From the NCBI GenBank assembly GCA_022577435.1, contig JAKOON010000008.1, positions 17,687,501 to 17,751,500 on the forward strand: 64,000 bases of DNA. Direction: 5' to 3'. The stretch is from Embiotoca jacksoni (Eukaryota > Chordata > Actinopteri > Embiotocidae). Below are positions 25,501-38,891 of the stretch, in pieces (the stretch's first letter is position 1; each line of letters opens with the position of its first letter). A model generated the notes under the pieces. The model was not told the origin of the DNA, did not search any database, and saw only the letters and a list, made by a program, of their open reading frames with translations. The translations under genes were made by a program, and so were the position numbers.

Positions 25501-28500
25501 CTCACAGGCACATTTCTCTGGCAGATTCCCTTGAGAGAGGTTTCCCCAGAATCTACGTAAAAGGATTCCTTCCCACGCCATGGTCATAGGAACATCTCAT
25601 TTTCATCTTCCCACGCCTTGCTCATGCACACACACACTCCCTCTCACCCTGGCATCGCGTCCTCGTGTCTCCCTGTTCTCTCACTCTTGTTTTCATTTTC
25701 TTCCTTTTCTCTCTCTCTCTCTCTCTCTTGACTTTTTATCACCCCCCCATCCCTCCCCCCATCCCACCCCACACCAATAACTTATAGATCCTCTGTGGGA
25801 GGCAGCATCTCCCTCACACTGCAGGCGTGGGCCCTCACTCTGACAAATGACATGCTGGGCCCACCAGCTTTGCGTGGGGGGAGAAAAGCTTTAAGTTAAG
25901 AAGGAAGAATGGATTTGATTGGACGGTGAAACTCAGGGGCTGTATCTTGGCAAGAAGTATTTGATCGGGCTCGGGGAAGGAGTGAGAAATACAGGGAGAG
26001 CTGCAACACTATTAGACATCAAACCTACAGTGTGTTTTAAGAAATAATGGCCACAAACCAAACACTGCTCAAAATTGTCAAGCTGTCAACTGGGACCATA
26101 AAAAAATGTATGGTCAAACCCTAGCAATGATATAGCATGAACATTTGTCTAGACAGTGTGTTAAGCTTTAACTTGTGTTTTGGTCGAGTTGGTCTTTCTC
26201 AATAAATTACTTACGAGTGTTCCTTGGCCAACTGCTGGGCCAGAGAAATCGCTGTTGGATCTCGATCTAAGGCCAGGACTGTGACTTCAGGGACCGCATT
26301 CAGTATTGCTTTGGTATGACCACCACCTCCAAATGTCATGTCCAGGACCACCTACATGCGAGAAAGCAAGAAAACAACACTTTCCTCTCACAACAGGACT
26401 CCATATACATGATTCACCACCATCATCTTACTGTCACAATGTTAGTTCACAGTTTAAGTGTTTCTTTCATAGTGGTACACTGATGTGTGTCATTTTAAAA
26501 CTGTGTTCCTCTTGTCTCAGGATACCGAGTATTAAAGTTCAAACTCCAATACGTCTGTAAGTTTAAGGTGGACACCCTCAATGTACTGTACACATACTGA
26601 ACTAATAAAGATGGTTGTTTTTGTCCTTGATAAATAAAAAGTGTGATGTTCAGAGTTTAAATTAAAACAGTTTACAGTCAGTTTACTTTTACATCCCACC
26701 CAGTGATAATAAATACAACCCCAATTCCAAAAAAGTTGGGACGCTGTTTAAAATGTAAACAAAAAAAGAATGCAATGATTTGTAAATCACATAAACCAAT
26801 ATTTTGTCATATTTTTCATTTTAATAACACACCAATTTAAAAAAAAAAAAAATTGGAGACAGGTCTGGACTGCAGGAGGCCAGTTTATCAGCGGACTCTT
26901 CTACTACGGAGCCATGCTGTTGGAATACGTGCAGAATGTGGTTGGACGTTGTTCTGCTGAAATAAACAAGACCTTCCCTGAAAGAGACGTCGTCTGGATG
27001 GCAGCATATGTTGCTCCAAAACTTGAATATATCATTCAGCATTAATGCTTCCTTCCAGATGTTCAAGCTACCCATGCCATGTGCACTAATGCATCCCTGT
27101 ACCATCACAGATGCTGGCTTTAGAACTGAGCTGATAACAAGCTGGATGGTCCCTCTCCTCTTTAACCTGGAGGATGCAGCGTCCATGATTTCCTAAAAGA
27201 ATCTCAGATTGTGATCCATCAGACCTCAGGACAGTTTTCCACTTCACCTCAGTCCATCTTCAATGATCTCAGGTCCAGAGAAGGCGGCGGTGTTTCTGGA
27301 TCATGTTTCTATCTGGTTTCTGTTTGATGATATTAAGTATTGTAAATGATGAAATCCCGAGACTTTTTGCAATTTTACATTGAGGAACATTATTCTTAGA
27401 TTGTTGCACTATTTTCCCACACACTCTTTCAGAGTGGTGAACCTCTCCCCATCTTCACTGCTGAGAGACTCTGCCTCTCTGAAATGCTCTTTTTATACCC
27501 TTTTTATGTTACTGACATGTTGCCAATTAACATAACTGGTTGTGAGATGATCCAACACGTTTTTATTTTACCCAACTTTTCCAGTTTTTTTGTTGACCCT
27601 GTCCCAACTTTTTTGAGACTTGTTGCTGGCTTTAAATTCAAAATAAGAATATATTTTTCATAAAACAATACAATTTCTCAGTTTCAACCCTATCTGTTAT
27701 CTTTGTTCTATTTGCAACTAAATATGTGTTTAGGGGATTTGCAAATCACTGCATTCTGGTTGTATTTACATTTCCCAATGGAAATGGGTTTGTGGAATTT
27801 TTTTTGTCACATTTTAAATGAACATATTTTTACAATAATCTCCTCAATTAAGGTACTATTCCTGTATGAGAGGAAACCAGAAAAAAAAAAAATCCTTCTT
27901 TTTATGCTGTTATTTTGTTGACTTTTGCATTTTAAACTCCTATGACATAATTGAAATGTATTGCCGGAATGGGAAAAAAAAAATCCATTCACACAAGATA
28001 AACATAACAGGGCCACTATTTGTTGTTAATTATTCTATAAATTGGTTGTAATGTCTTACCAGTTCTGGCAAATATCAGCAATTGCACTTGGTTTATTTTG
28101 AAATCCCAAAGTGATACTGCAGAATAATTTACCCATTATGTACAGTATTCTCCCCTTCAGTCACCAAAAGCACCACAATACAAAAGATTTTGGTCTCAAA
28201 GTGGACGGTTTGAACCCTCATCAGAGGAAAAATGTATCAATATTTCAAATCAGCTGAAGCTGTTCTAATCAATATTTTCATATTAACAGTTAATCAAATG
28301 ACCGTGTGCACTGTGAAAGATGTTTCTATGCTGTCACAAATCCACAGAGTTATTACCCGAGTCTGTAGCTCTCCTCAGCTCTACAGAGCATTTTAGCTTC
28401 TTCAGCTCATAGTAGTGGTTTCACGACCAACAACTTCCCTGAACTTTGCTTCACTCCATCAGTCTGAAACAAAGCATCCGGAGGAAGCTGTTTTCAGCGA

Positions 28501-31500
28501 CAAAGTTAACCGGATGTGTGGCTGAGGTAAAGCAGCTTGTAAGGATCATTCATGTCAGCCTCCAAGGGCTCTTTCATACACCCGGCACAAAGCGGCACCA
28601 GGCACAATGCAAGTGTCCCTGCTTGGTTCAGACCGACGCAGTTGTCATTTTCCAATCCAGCGCCCACATTGTTTAAATAGTAATTATACTTGTGGCCATG
28701 GGTGTAATGTTTCCAATGAACAATAAAAACTTGGTCTTAAGTCAGTGGTGCAGTATTTTACAGATTTTAAGGGTGCTTTAAGATTGTAATATATGCCTAC
28801 ATATACAAACAAACATGCAAAATATGCGATTATAATTGTGTACATCAATCTGCTCACCAGCAGATCCGTTACCTCTACAGAGAAGCATTCTTTTCTATAC
28901 TTGGCAAATCAACTGTTATAATAGCAATTCACCAAGGTGGAAATGCACCTGGCTCTTAAAGGGAATGGGAGATGACGCTCTGACTAGTTTATTTCATGTT
29001 ATGCCCAGAACACACCTCTTTATTAATTAAGAGACTAAATATCACCCCCGTGAACAATTCGTCTTACTTTGCACTCAGAGTCTCTGCCGTTAAACTAGCA
29101 AACGTAGATTTGGACACACCCAAAATGCTTTTGAGCCATGCGCTCAAGACAGTGAGTTTAGATTGTTAAAACAAAGCCTCAAGTCTTAATAACGACAAAC
29201 TTGTTGAGATTTTATTCTGAAAGCTCTTTTATAGAGTATTTGAATTTGTACTTACAAACATGCCTGAAAACATACACTTTCCCAACAGTCAAAGACCGTT
29301 ATCCGATGTAACTGAACCAAAATTCAATGGACTTAGTCTAAGTTGAAGTTTACGGCCTTTCACTGAACCAGATTTGAGGATGTCTTAAACTGCAATGTAA
29401 CTTTTATTCTATTTTTTAGCTTGCTTAATGTTTTAATCACTGTTTTTAATGTTTTAATCACCGTTTTTAATGTTTTAATCACTTCCTAATTGTTTTTAAA
29501 TGTCCTTTTCTTTTGCCTTATGTTTTGATGCTTTTAATGGTTTTATGTGAAGCACTTTGAATTGCCTTGTTGTTGAAATGTGCTCTACAAATAAACTTGC
29601 CTTGACTTGACAAAGTAACCAAGTACATTTCCTCAAGTACTGTACTAAAGTACAATATTGAGGTACTTATACTTTACTTGAGTATTTGTCTTTAATATTA
29701 GTTTATACTTTCACTCCACCACATTTCAGAAAGAAATATTGTACTTTTTACTTTCTACACATATCTGACAGCTTTACTTTTAAGATGAATATTTGACACA
29801 ATGGATAATATAACAAACTTTTAGAATACAACAACTTGTTAAAGATTAAACCAGAAGTTTTATTTGACATCTTACACGAAGCTGTGCTGTTAGGTCACAT
29901 TTCAGATGTCTATGAGCTGTTAACAGCTCCACCAAACACTAATTTTTCGCTCTAAACTTCTCACATAGTCTCATCTGAAAAATGTTCAAATGCTCCAATA
30001 TCTCACCAAAAATAAAAGATTAGAGAAAAAGTCCAAAAATTGAAAATAGATTTGTGGATCACAACTTAGTTTTTTCTTTTTTCCCCTCAGATTTATCTGC
30101 TGTGCCTGGATAAAAAACTGGATATAAAGCAGTTCATAGTAGCTCCACCTGCAGCCGCTACAACAGTAACATGCTGCTTCCACACTGATGAGTCACTATT
30201 AATAATCTCATGATGTCATTTATGATAATATCTCAGAGACCAAACCAGGACTTTTACTTTTATACTTTAACTACATTTTACTGCCAACATGAATGTACAT
30301 TTACTTGTAACAGAGAAGTTTTACATTGCTTTATTGGCACTTGTACTCAAGTAAAGGATATTAATTATTTTTCCACTGCTGCCAAAATTAATGGAAGTGC
30401 AGTTATTATGATAATGAACATCACCTTAATCCTCCAACACACCTGACTCATCATACAACTGCCTAGATGAAGTGAACACGCATGTTGTTTCAATGGGAAT
30501 CTTTCACATCTCTACCAATCTTCTTTATCAACTCAATCTATGAGATTACCTGATTAAATAAAGGTTATACAGTACAGTTTACAAGATCAATCTAGAGACA
30601 GAAACACATACGATATATGTTCACAAGTTAACAGGGACACTTTTCCTTTCATATCCCCTCCTGACTGTCGGACCAAAGCGTTAGCATCAACTTTTCCTAC
30701 CAATAAAAACTAAGGTTTTCTTTTCCCCCCCGATACTGCAATGTGCTGCACACTTACAAGACACCATCAGACAGATCCTAATGGATCTTATCGTATCATC
30801 AATTTAGTTATGTAGTCATGGTCTAAACAGCCAGCTCACTCACTGTTAGAGGAGGCACTCTTTATATCAAATGCTGCGGGGAATCACCACTATAATGTGC
30901 CGCAGGAAACTCTGTAAGGCCATTGCGTTCTACCTGCCACGGTGTTTCTGTCATTGTCTCGTGCTCTCACACCGACCCAAACATCCCCAAACTAAAAACA
31001 GTCTGGATGAAAAAGCTGGGACTTGTTAGACCAGCTCGTAGCGTGAAAAAAAAATTATAAATGTAAGGCAACCATGAGCTGTATGATCAGGAAAAAAAAG
31101 AAACCATTGTTTTAATATAAAAAATGTTTTACAGTAAGTGAAACCACATTAAAATCATGCCATCCAAAATATATTTATAACTTTGATTTAAAAAAAACAA
31201 AAATAATTAATTTTAACAGTTGACAAAGTTTCGATTTTCATCACAGCAATTAAAACCTTTAATATTTTGAAGTTAATTCTTAAACTGGACAAGGTTAGTC
31301 GTCTACAAAGTGTAATGATAAAACATGTTTTGAGAAGGGTCACTACTTTCAAAATCTGTGATTGTAATAAACCTCAATTTACTCAAGAAAACAGTTTTTA
31401 CTTTCCATTTGACATAAAAATGATGCAAGAAACATGTTCCAAAATGTGTAAATATTCAGGATATTCTCATATGTGCTTGTCAGTGTTATTATGAGTTTGA

Positions 31501-34500
31501 AGCATTCAACTGTTAAACACAATGTATTCATCAAGTCATGAGGATGAGGGAGTGGGAAAATGTTTTATATCAAGGAAATGTGCAACCTGCCAACCATTCT
31601 GCAGCATCTTTGCAGGAGGCTGTGTCCGTCCAATAACACAGAAAACATCTCCTGTCCAGACGTTATTCCTTCTATATTTCCTGACTGCCACTGCTACAAA
31701 TAAAACACAACCTGTTCAATCACTGCCTGAACAGTCTGAATGATTTGCTGGATTACGTTTTACTTTTTGTTCTTTACATTCCTGCCCTGTGATGTATTAT
31801 AATGAGAGGAAATGGTAAAGAACAGATGTAAAATGACACAAAAGGAAATGCCAGCTATTCCCCACAAAAACATTACATGTCGATCGATAGTGACGTTGAA
31901 GGTGGGGTGTGTGCGTGCATGTGTGAGGGAAGAAGTGATCAATGGCGGTTCCCTCTCCTTTCCAGCGCACAGCAGCAGATGGGGAGGGGGTGTGGGCTAG
32001 TGGGATGAGTCACACGCATAATGAACTTGCCTGTTGTGCTATTCAATACAAAAAAGGAAAACGAAAACAGAAACACAAACAGCAAAGTAGGCTGGCTTTT
32101 ATCAAAACACTCGACACAAGCAACCAGGAGACAAACTGGTCCTCTACAGGAGTGTGCAGCACTTGTCACAACAATCTTTTGTCACATCTTGAGGAAGCTG
32201 TGGCCAAAAGAACAAAGGTAAAGCTTATTCATTTCACTGGTGCAAATGACCGACAGCTGATGCTCAATATTCTTAGAGCTGGTTGGTTGGAAAAATAAAT
32301 AGCATATGTTTATTCTCATTTGTGTCTCTGCTGCATTGAGCAGACACTATCCATCTTTGAGGTTCAGAGCAAGTTTTGCCCCAGCCACTCACACACATCA
32401 AATAAACTAAGCAAAAAATTAAGTGCATGCCACAAAAATTGTAAATTGGATGTTTACAAGGTCATTTATAAGGTAAATTGAAAATCCGGTTCCTTCACCC
32501 TGAGGGAAAACAAGCTTCTTCAAAAGACCTGAGTGCTGTTGTGAAAATCGTCCCTCTTTTTCAAATATCCTGCTTCTTCTGCCACCAGATGGACAAAACA
32601 ACTTCTTGAAAAGATTTGGTGATAATGGGCTTGGCATTTGCGACGATGATTGACATCAAACTTGGGAATGAGTCATTCACATTGATATTTCGTACAGAGG
32701 GGTGTCAGCGAGGCTCTCACCTAGACCGTGCCCTCCCCAGAGAAAGAAAGCAGCAGACTGGAATCAAGCCAGAGCACAACATGGGTGATCTCGGTGTTTA
32801 AATGCAGAGGTGATACTTAAAATAAAAGTAATTGCTCTTGTCTGTGGTCTGAGCTCTGTTTGGGGCGTGCAATATCTGCCTTTCCCAGCAGAGGGAACAG
32901 GAGAGTTAGGAGTGGTCCGAGTGGTGCAGTCCGACAGCAAGGCTGCAAGGTGCTATAATGCAGGACACTTCAGCGGTCATCCCACAGCATTCTTAATGAG
33001 TCTTCCTCCCCAAAAGCCAAAGGTAAACACAGTATAGACTTTAATTTGGTATTTTAATTAAAAAAAAAACATCTCTAGAGAGATTTAACAAACATAAGTG
33101 AGGTAGTAAAAGTGTCATTTTTTGCATCAATGACATTTTGCAAACAAAATACAGCTCTTGCAACAGCATGTAACATCCTGGCCATTCGGAAAAAGGGGCC
33201 TCATCTCGAGCTCTCTTCTGGTTGAATTCATTAGGAAAAGGGGAACAGGAACCTGAGAGAAGCCTGAGTACTCACCTAAATCCTACTTGTGACTCCCCAG
33301 CCCAGGTCAGTTACAGTGGGGGATCTAAAATGTCATTGAGGGGAGTTTTTACAGATCTTGTTACACTAACACACAGACCATTAGGGAGACAGATACACAG
33401 GTACAGGATCGCTTTTCTTGTCGCGTCCGTTGCCATGGCAAGAGTGGAGGTAACCGGTTTGCATTTCTTTCTCTGTCACACAAAGTTCATGGCGAGATAC
33501 AAGTGTGCATGAATTTGTCAGCTTTACAGCATGACAGTGCGGTATGAACAAATACATGTGGGAGGCGCGATTATGGTGATGATTTGGGCGTTTAATCGTC
33601 TGCAGACAGGAGTGAAGTGTCCACATACCTGGCATACATCTCACATCTAAAACTGCTGCTGTGCTCAAACTATATCAAGACAATCTTAAAATATAAAGGC
33701 TTTTGACTGCCTAAATCATTTTATAACAGCTTCAAAATTGTTGGTTTATCTGCAGCTAATGGACACATTTAGATTTTACTTTAAATGAGTGTAGTAAAGT
33801 TTTCCCCGTCTCTACTCATCTTAAATGAATGGACTAGGTATAGCAGGTAGGAGGCTGACGTGCACTAAACAGATGGCCAGTGAGAGCAGACGAAACTCAA
33901 AAGGCATGAAAGCTGCCCACAATTACTCTGTCAAGAGATTATGCTGACGGTGATCAGTCATGTCCGAGACGCATGCAGCCTTCTGCCTCACCTATCTAAA
34001 TTTAAAGCGTACTAAACGCGTGGACTGAGAGGAACTCAGTCAGAGTGAACAAGTGATACAGGAGCACAAAAATGTTGACTAAACTCTTTGCCAGAGGGCT
34101 CCTTCCAAATGCCTCTGTCTATGTTGACCTAATCTGTCTTTTGTCAAAGGAATGCCGCAGAGTTACGACAAATACTTTCATTCCTCATCTATTCACTGTT
34201 GTTTGCACTCTTTTGGCACAGGATTAAATAAATGTACTAGAAGAGGTATTTGAGCTAGTTAAGACACGACACGTCTAGACGCGTGAAAACAGCATCAGTT
34301 CATTCAGCTACAAAAACAGCCAACTGAAGTTCGTTGGTCATTTCCAAACTGAGACCTAACACATCCCATTGGAGGCACACAGAAGCCACGAAAACTTTAC
34401 AATGTATAGATGTATGTATGTATGTATGTATGTATGTATTAAAGACTATATAATAATAATAATAATAATAATAATTATTATTATTATTATTATTACTTTT

Positions 34501-37500
34501 TAAGTGTCAACTGGTGTTTGAAGGGTGAGTATTTTATCCAGAGGTTCGAGCTTCAAGTTCTTACTTTTCCTGACAGATGAATGTGCACCAGTGTGGATGG
34601 TTTTGTCTAAGACTTAGTTTTTAGAATTTTGAAAAGTCAAAATTGCATCATGATACTTTAAAAACTGCAACTACAGCAGGAAGCTCTATTGGCTACTTTC
34701 CACCCGTAAGTCAGGTGGGGTTGTTAAGTTAAAACAGGAACAATGGCATAAATTCATTTGTTTATGTCTACTGTCTAAATATTTCAGACAATGTGATAAG
34801 ATATGATAACAAAATATGGCAATGAGTTTTATGTGTAGCTATACGAAGCATGTGGTTCGAGGGATGGTTTTGTCTGTTGTGGTCTATCGGCCAGCGTGTC
34901 AGTCTGCCTGTGGGTCCAACACTTTGGATCTCAGTTAAAAGTGTCACGAACACTAATGAATGGATTATTGCCATGAAATCTGATGCTGATATTCACGGAC
35001 CCCCAAAGGATGAATTCTAATCTGGTGAATGTTATCATCTATAATTGTAAATGACATCATTGTGCTACTGCTGCTTAGCAAATAGGAAAGTGACTTGCAG
35101 ATTCAAAAGAGCACATAAAAGTATGAGTAAAACACTATATAATTCCTACTGACACATTCATATATAAAAGTGGATGTAGCTTGTGGAAGAGCCTTAAACT
35201 GCAACACCAACGAGGGCCGCTAGTTGTTGGCTCCAAAAAGGTTCTAGCTCCATAGACTCCCATTCAACTTCTCTTCTTACATAAGTTTTTTTTCCACAAG
35301 TCATTCTGGTGCCACTCACTGAAAACACTCATGACGGTTTTCTGGCGGTCAATCTGAAAATAATCCCGTCATTAATTAGAGAATAGGCCTCAAAAAGCTG
35401 TATTTTTGGGGATGTGTCTGTTTGATTGACAGGACTGGTGCAGTCAAGTTTTTAGTCAACATTAAAAAAGCAAAGAAAATGTTTTAGACCACCATGATTA
35501 TTCAATTACAATAGCATTCACCATTTAATTTTTGATTCGTGAGAACCGATCTGGATCCAATCAATCACAAAATACTGCTGACGATGATTTCACACGGAAG
35601 CAACCGCAAACTGATGCTGAAAATCAAGCATCTTCCTCCAAGAAAAATGTGACAGGGACAGAGAGTAGATGAAGAGCCGTATACGACCAGAAATTAGCAG
35701 TATATGTGTATCATGTATTGCATATCCATAGAAACACAGTGTGCATGCTGCAGAAATTGGAGCTGTGCAGCTTTTAATATCAGCTACTGAAAGTGAGGAT
35801 AACTGAGTACTACCCAGAATGAAAGTTTTGATGACCATATAATCTTTAGCTGCTATATGCTGGACTTTCTTCACAAGCTTTGGAATTGTGGTGTCTCCTT
35901 TGTAGCTGCCATGTTTTATCCTGTTTCTTGAGACATCCCTTTTTTGGATTGCCTGCAACAGGACGCAGACTGTTGGTCTAGAGATGTGTGTCGTTCTCAG
36001 TGTAGCGCAAGGCAGAGGACATAGTGGAAAACTATCTAAACAATTTCAGGAAGCTGGCTACTCTGTTTGTCATGGCGTCTCCCCCATACCATATATAGCA
36101 AATTTCAGGCACAATCTGGGATGTTAAGAAACACGTAGGCATTGTTAAGAAACACATAGGCATTGTTAACTGTCTTTATGTTCCTTATTGTGTCACCTTG
36201 CTTTCGATTCATGAAGATTCATGAATTAAAACATGCTTGGGTCTACAAAAACTAGTATCTCTGTCAGTTAAAACTACTTTACTGCAATTTGCACAAGTAA
36301 AACTTCCATGTTGGAGGTCAAACGGAGAAATACACCATGTAAACAATAATTCACAGTAAAATGTGCTAATATACAAAAATAAGGAGGCAGAGGTAACACT
36401 TCTAACAGTATTATCCTGGCTACTGACCACAGGATAACAGTTTTGTTTAAGTGGATTTGTGAAGGAGATTCAAGCAGGTGACCTGATGAAGAAGAGGGGA
36501 ACGACACTGAACCAGCAGTTGTTCAGACACGTAAATGCAAACCACAGCTAATCTGTAGTGTGTCATTAGTGTACAGTAGACTGCCAGCAATAAGTTGATG
36601 TCCCATTCAATAGAATTATGAGATATGCCCAAAAAACAAAAATCCAAGAAAGTGAAGATACTCACTGAATCCTAATTCACAGACCCTACCACAACTTTAC
36701 TTTAACAAACACATCATCTCTTGATTTACTGTTGCAGGTCAATTACTATTTATGTTCTACATGTGAATAACAGCACTACAGGAACATGTGGTGGATTTGC
36801 CGATCAAATATAAATAATTACCAAGAAATAAAAAGAGAAATAAAACTGTCATAACATGAATTTAACTTTACAAACTGACTTGAAGAAAAGCGAGAAATAA
36901 CTCTGTTAAACATCTGGCAAATGTAAAGAATTTTGATGATATTTGTTTTAAGGTAAGCAAGGCATGATGAAAATACTACATGCCTTGAGCAGTTGGGGAA
37001 TTTAATCTAGATTTATATCACACAAGCCTGCAGACAACTAGTTGAAATGGTTAGTTATGTGTTTACTTTTTAAAGAACTCCTCCAATGAAAATAGAGTTT
37101 TTACCCTTGGTAAGACATCCATGTGGGGTTTTTATGTGCTACAAGACATCATAAGTGAAATAAGCAGGCAGTGCCATGGCTAAACTTTTCCATGTTTGAA
37201 CTGCAGTCTCACAGTCTCTAAACACCTATTCAAACAGGCAGGGTTTCATACATCAGATACCTAAAGTAACCAATCCTGTCAACTTATGGGATGGGGCTTT
37301 CCATATCATCGAGCTGCCACTTCAAGCATGGAGGGACGGGTGGAGATAGAGGTGGGAACTATTTGCAGGTTCATTGATCCAAATTTACTTAATGAAGTTA
37401 CAATATGGGATTTTGATGACTGGGGATACAATTCTATAGGTTTAATCAATGCAAGGGGAGGGACTTCAAGATATATTGACTAACTTTTTTTTGCCTCCGC

Positions 37501-38860
37501 TTTTATTTTTCCAGTAGGACCCAAGCAGGGGTTATGGTTAGTGTTATCTATCTAGAAATCCTTAGTAATATCATTATAACATTCTGACCAGTTGTGCTAA
37601 AAGCTCAAGAGTATCAATAGATTCTCACGCTTTCAGCTCAGGTGGAACATTATTAACATTTTGTACATAAGAATGCTATGATCGCTGTCCAAGGTGCTGA
37701 TCCTGGGACCGCCAGGGATGTGGTAGCTGTCAGAGGATAGTCTGCATCGTCCCTTAGGTTTGGTAAGCAGTTGCCACAAATGTTTGCCTGTGGGTGTGAA
37801 TGTATAATTTTGTATTGCCAAAAGGCGGGGCCCTGTGGAAAAGAGAACTCTCACTGAAATATCACCCAACTTCACTGTGCTGGGATGGCAGCAGAAAACT
37901 CCCGACACATATCAACGAAACACGTTATTTAATAAATCTGAGTGCGCAGAAACCAAATTACCCATATTAACCAAATTACCCGATGGTGCTACCATCCAAA
38001 ATGTTGGTGGAATAGCGGTGGAATCAGTCTAGATGCATTACCTTCATCACTATTTAAAGTCACAGCATTATTGACATTGACTTTTTTTGGACATCATCTT
38101 TTTTGAATTTTTAAAGCTTCATGTACAGCTGGCATTTATTGAGAAGCTTCTTGTAATAGTCTTATGTTCTCCCATCTAGCTTTACTCAACCTCAACTCAA
38201 ACACAATTTCATCCTCAACCCTTTTTATTTCCCTCCCTTCTTTCCCCTCTTTATCCAGTCTTTTTTTTCTCACCAACACATGCTATCTTTGCCTTTTAGT
38301 TTTCAATAAAAGTCTTAGACTGCAAAGCGGAAAACCCCAGTCCCTGTCCTCCTCTACATGAAGCTCATAAAGCCCATGTCAAGCATCTGCCCACCTCAAG
38401 GAGTCCTGAGACTGGCTCTTACACCACAGTGGTGCTGAGGAGATCCCTGGAGAAACGGGGATAGCAGACACTTGTATCTTCTCTGAAACTGTGCACCAAT
38501 AACTCAATATTTACTGTACGTGGGCAAGCCAATGCAATGATTAGTCTTCTGTTTTATAGGCTGATTGTGTTCTAACGAAGTAATCTGAGTGCAATTAAAA
38601 AATTAAAAAAAAATCTAAGAACTATTACTATAAAACAGTAAACTTTTTTCTGTAAAATTAAAAAAAATTCAGCTCAGAGTATATAAATTAGCAACTTTAA
38701 AATCTATTCTGGAGCATGAGGAAACGTGTCAGAGTGTGTTTCAGTTGAGTTTGAGGCCACAGCATGATCAAAACATCCTGGATGCGGAGGATTACCATTT
38801 GCATTCAGAGGTAATCACATTATCAAGCAACAATCTCCGTGATAAAATCCTGTGAATTAC

Positions 38861-38891
<31 letters not shown>

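Larger units (their letters stand above)
16292..26214 (-). other. METTL15 intron 2-3 (9.9 kb)
   Basis: It contains a CpG-dense patch (16.78-16.92 kb), one copy of the B repeat (18548-18845), a C-family copy (21.9-22.2 kb), a fish dispersed repeat with LINE-like tail (23.34-23.57 kb), a partial AAAGGTCCC element (24.48-24.72 kb) and CT/C-rich runs (25.46-25.77 kb). I see no exon in it. Confidence 0.8.

Noticed and set aside
26821..27186. 121-codon minus-strand frame as a gene
   Set aside because: It is a broken Tc1-like transposase segment inside the element 26714-27773, with a homopolymer-encoded run of Phe at its end, not a host gene.
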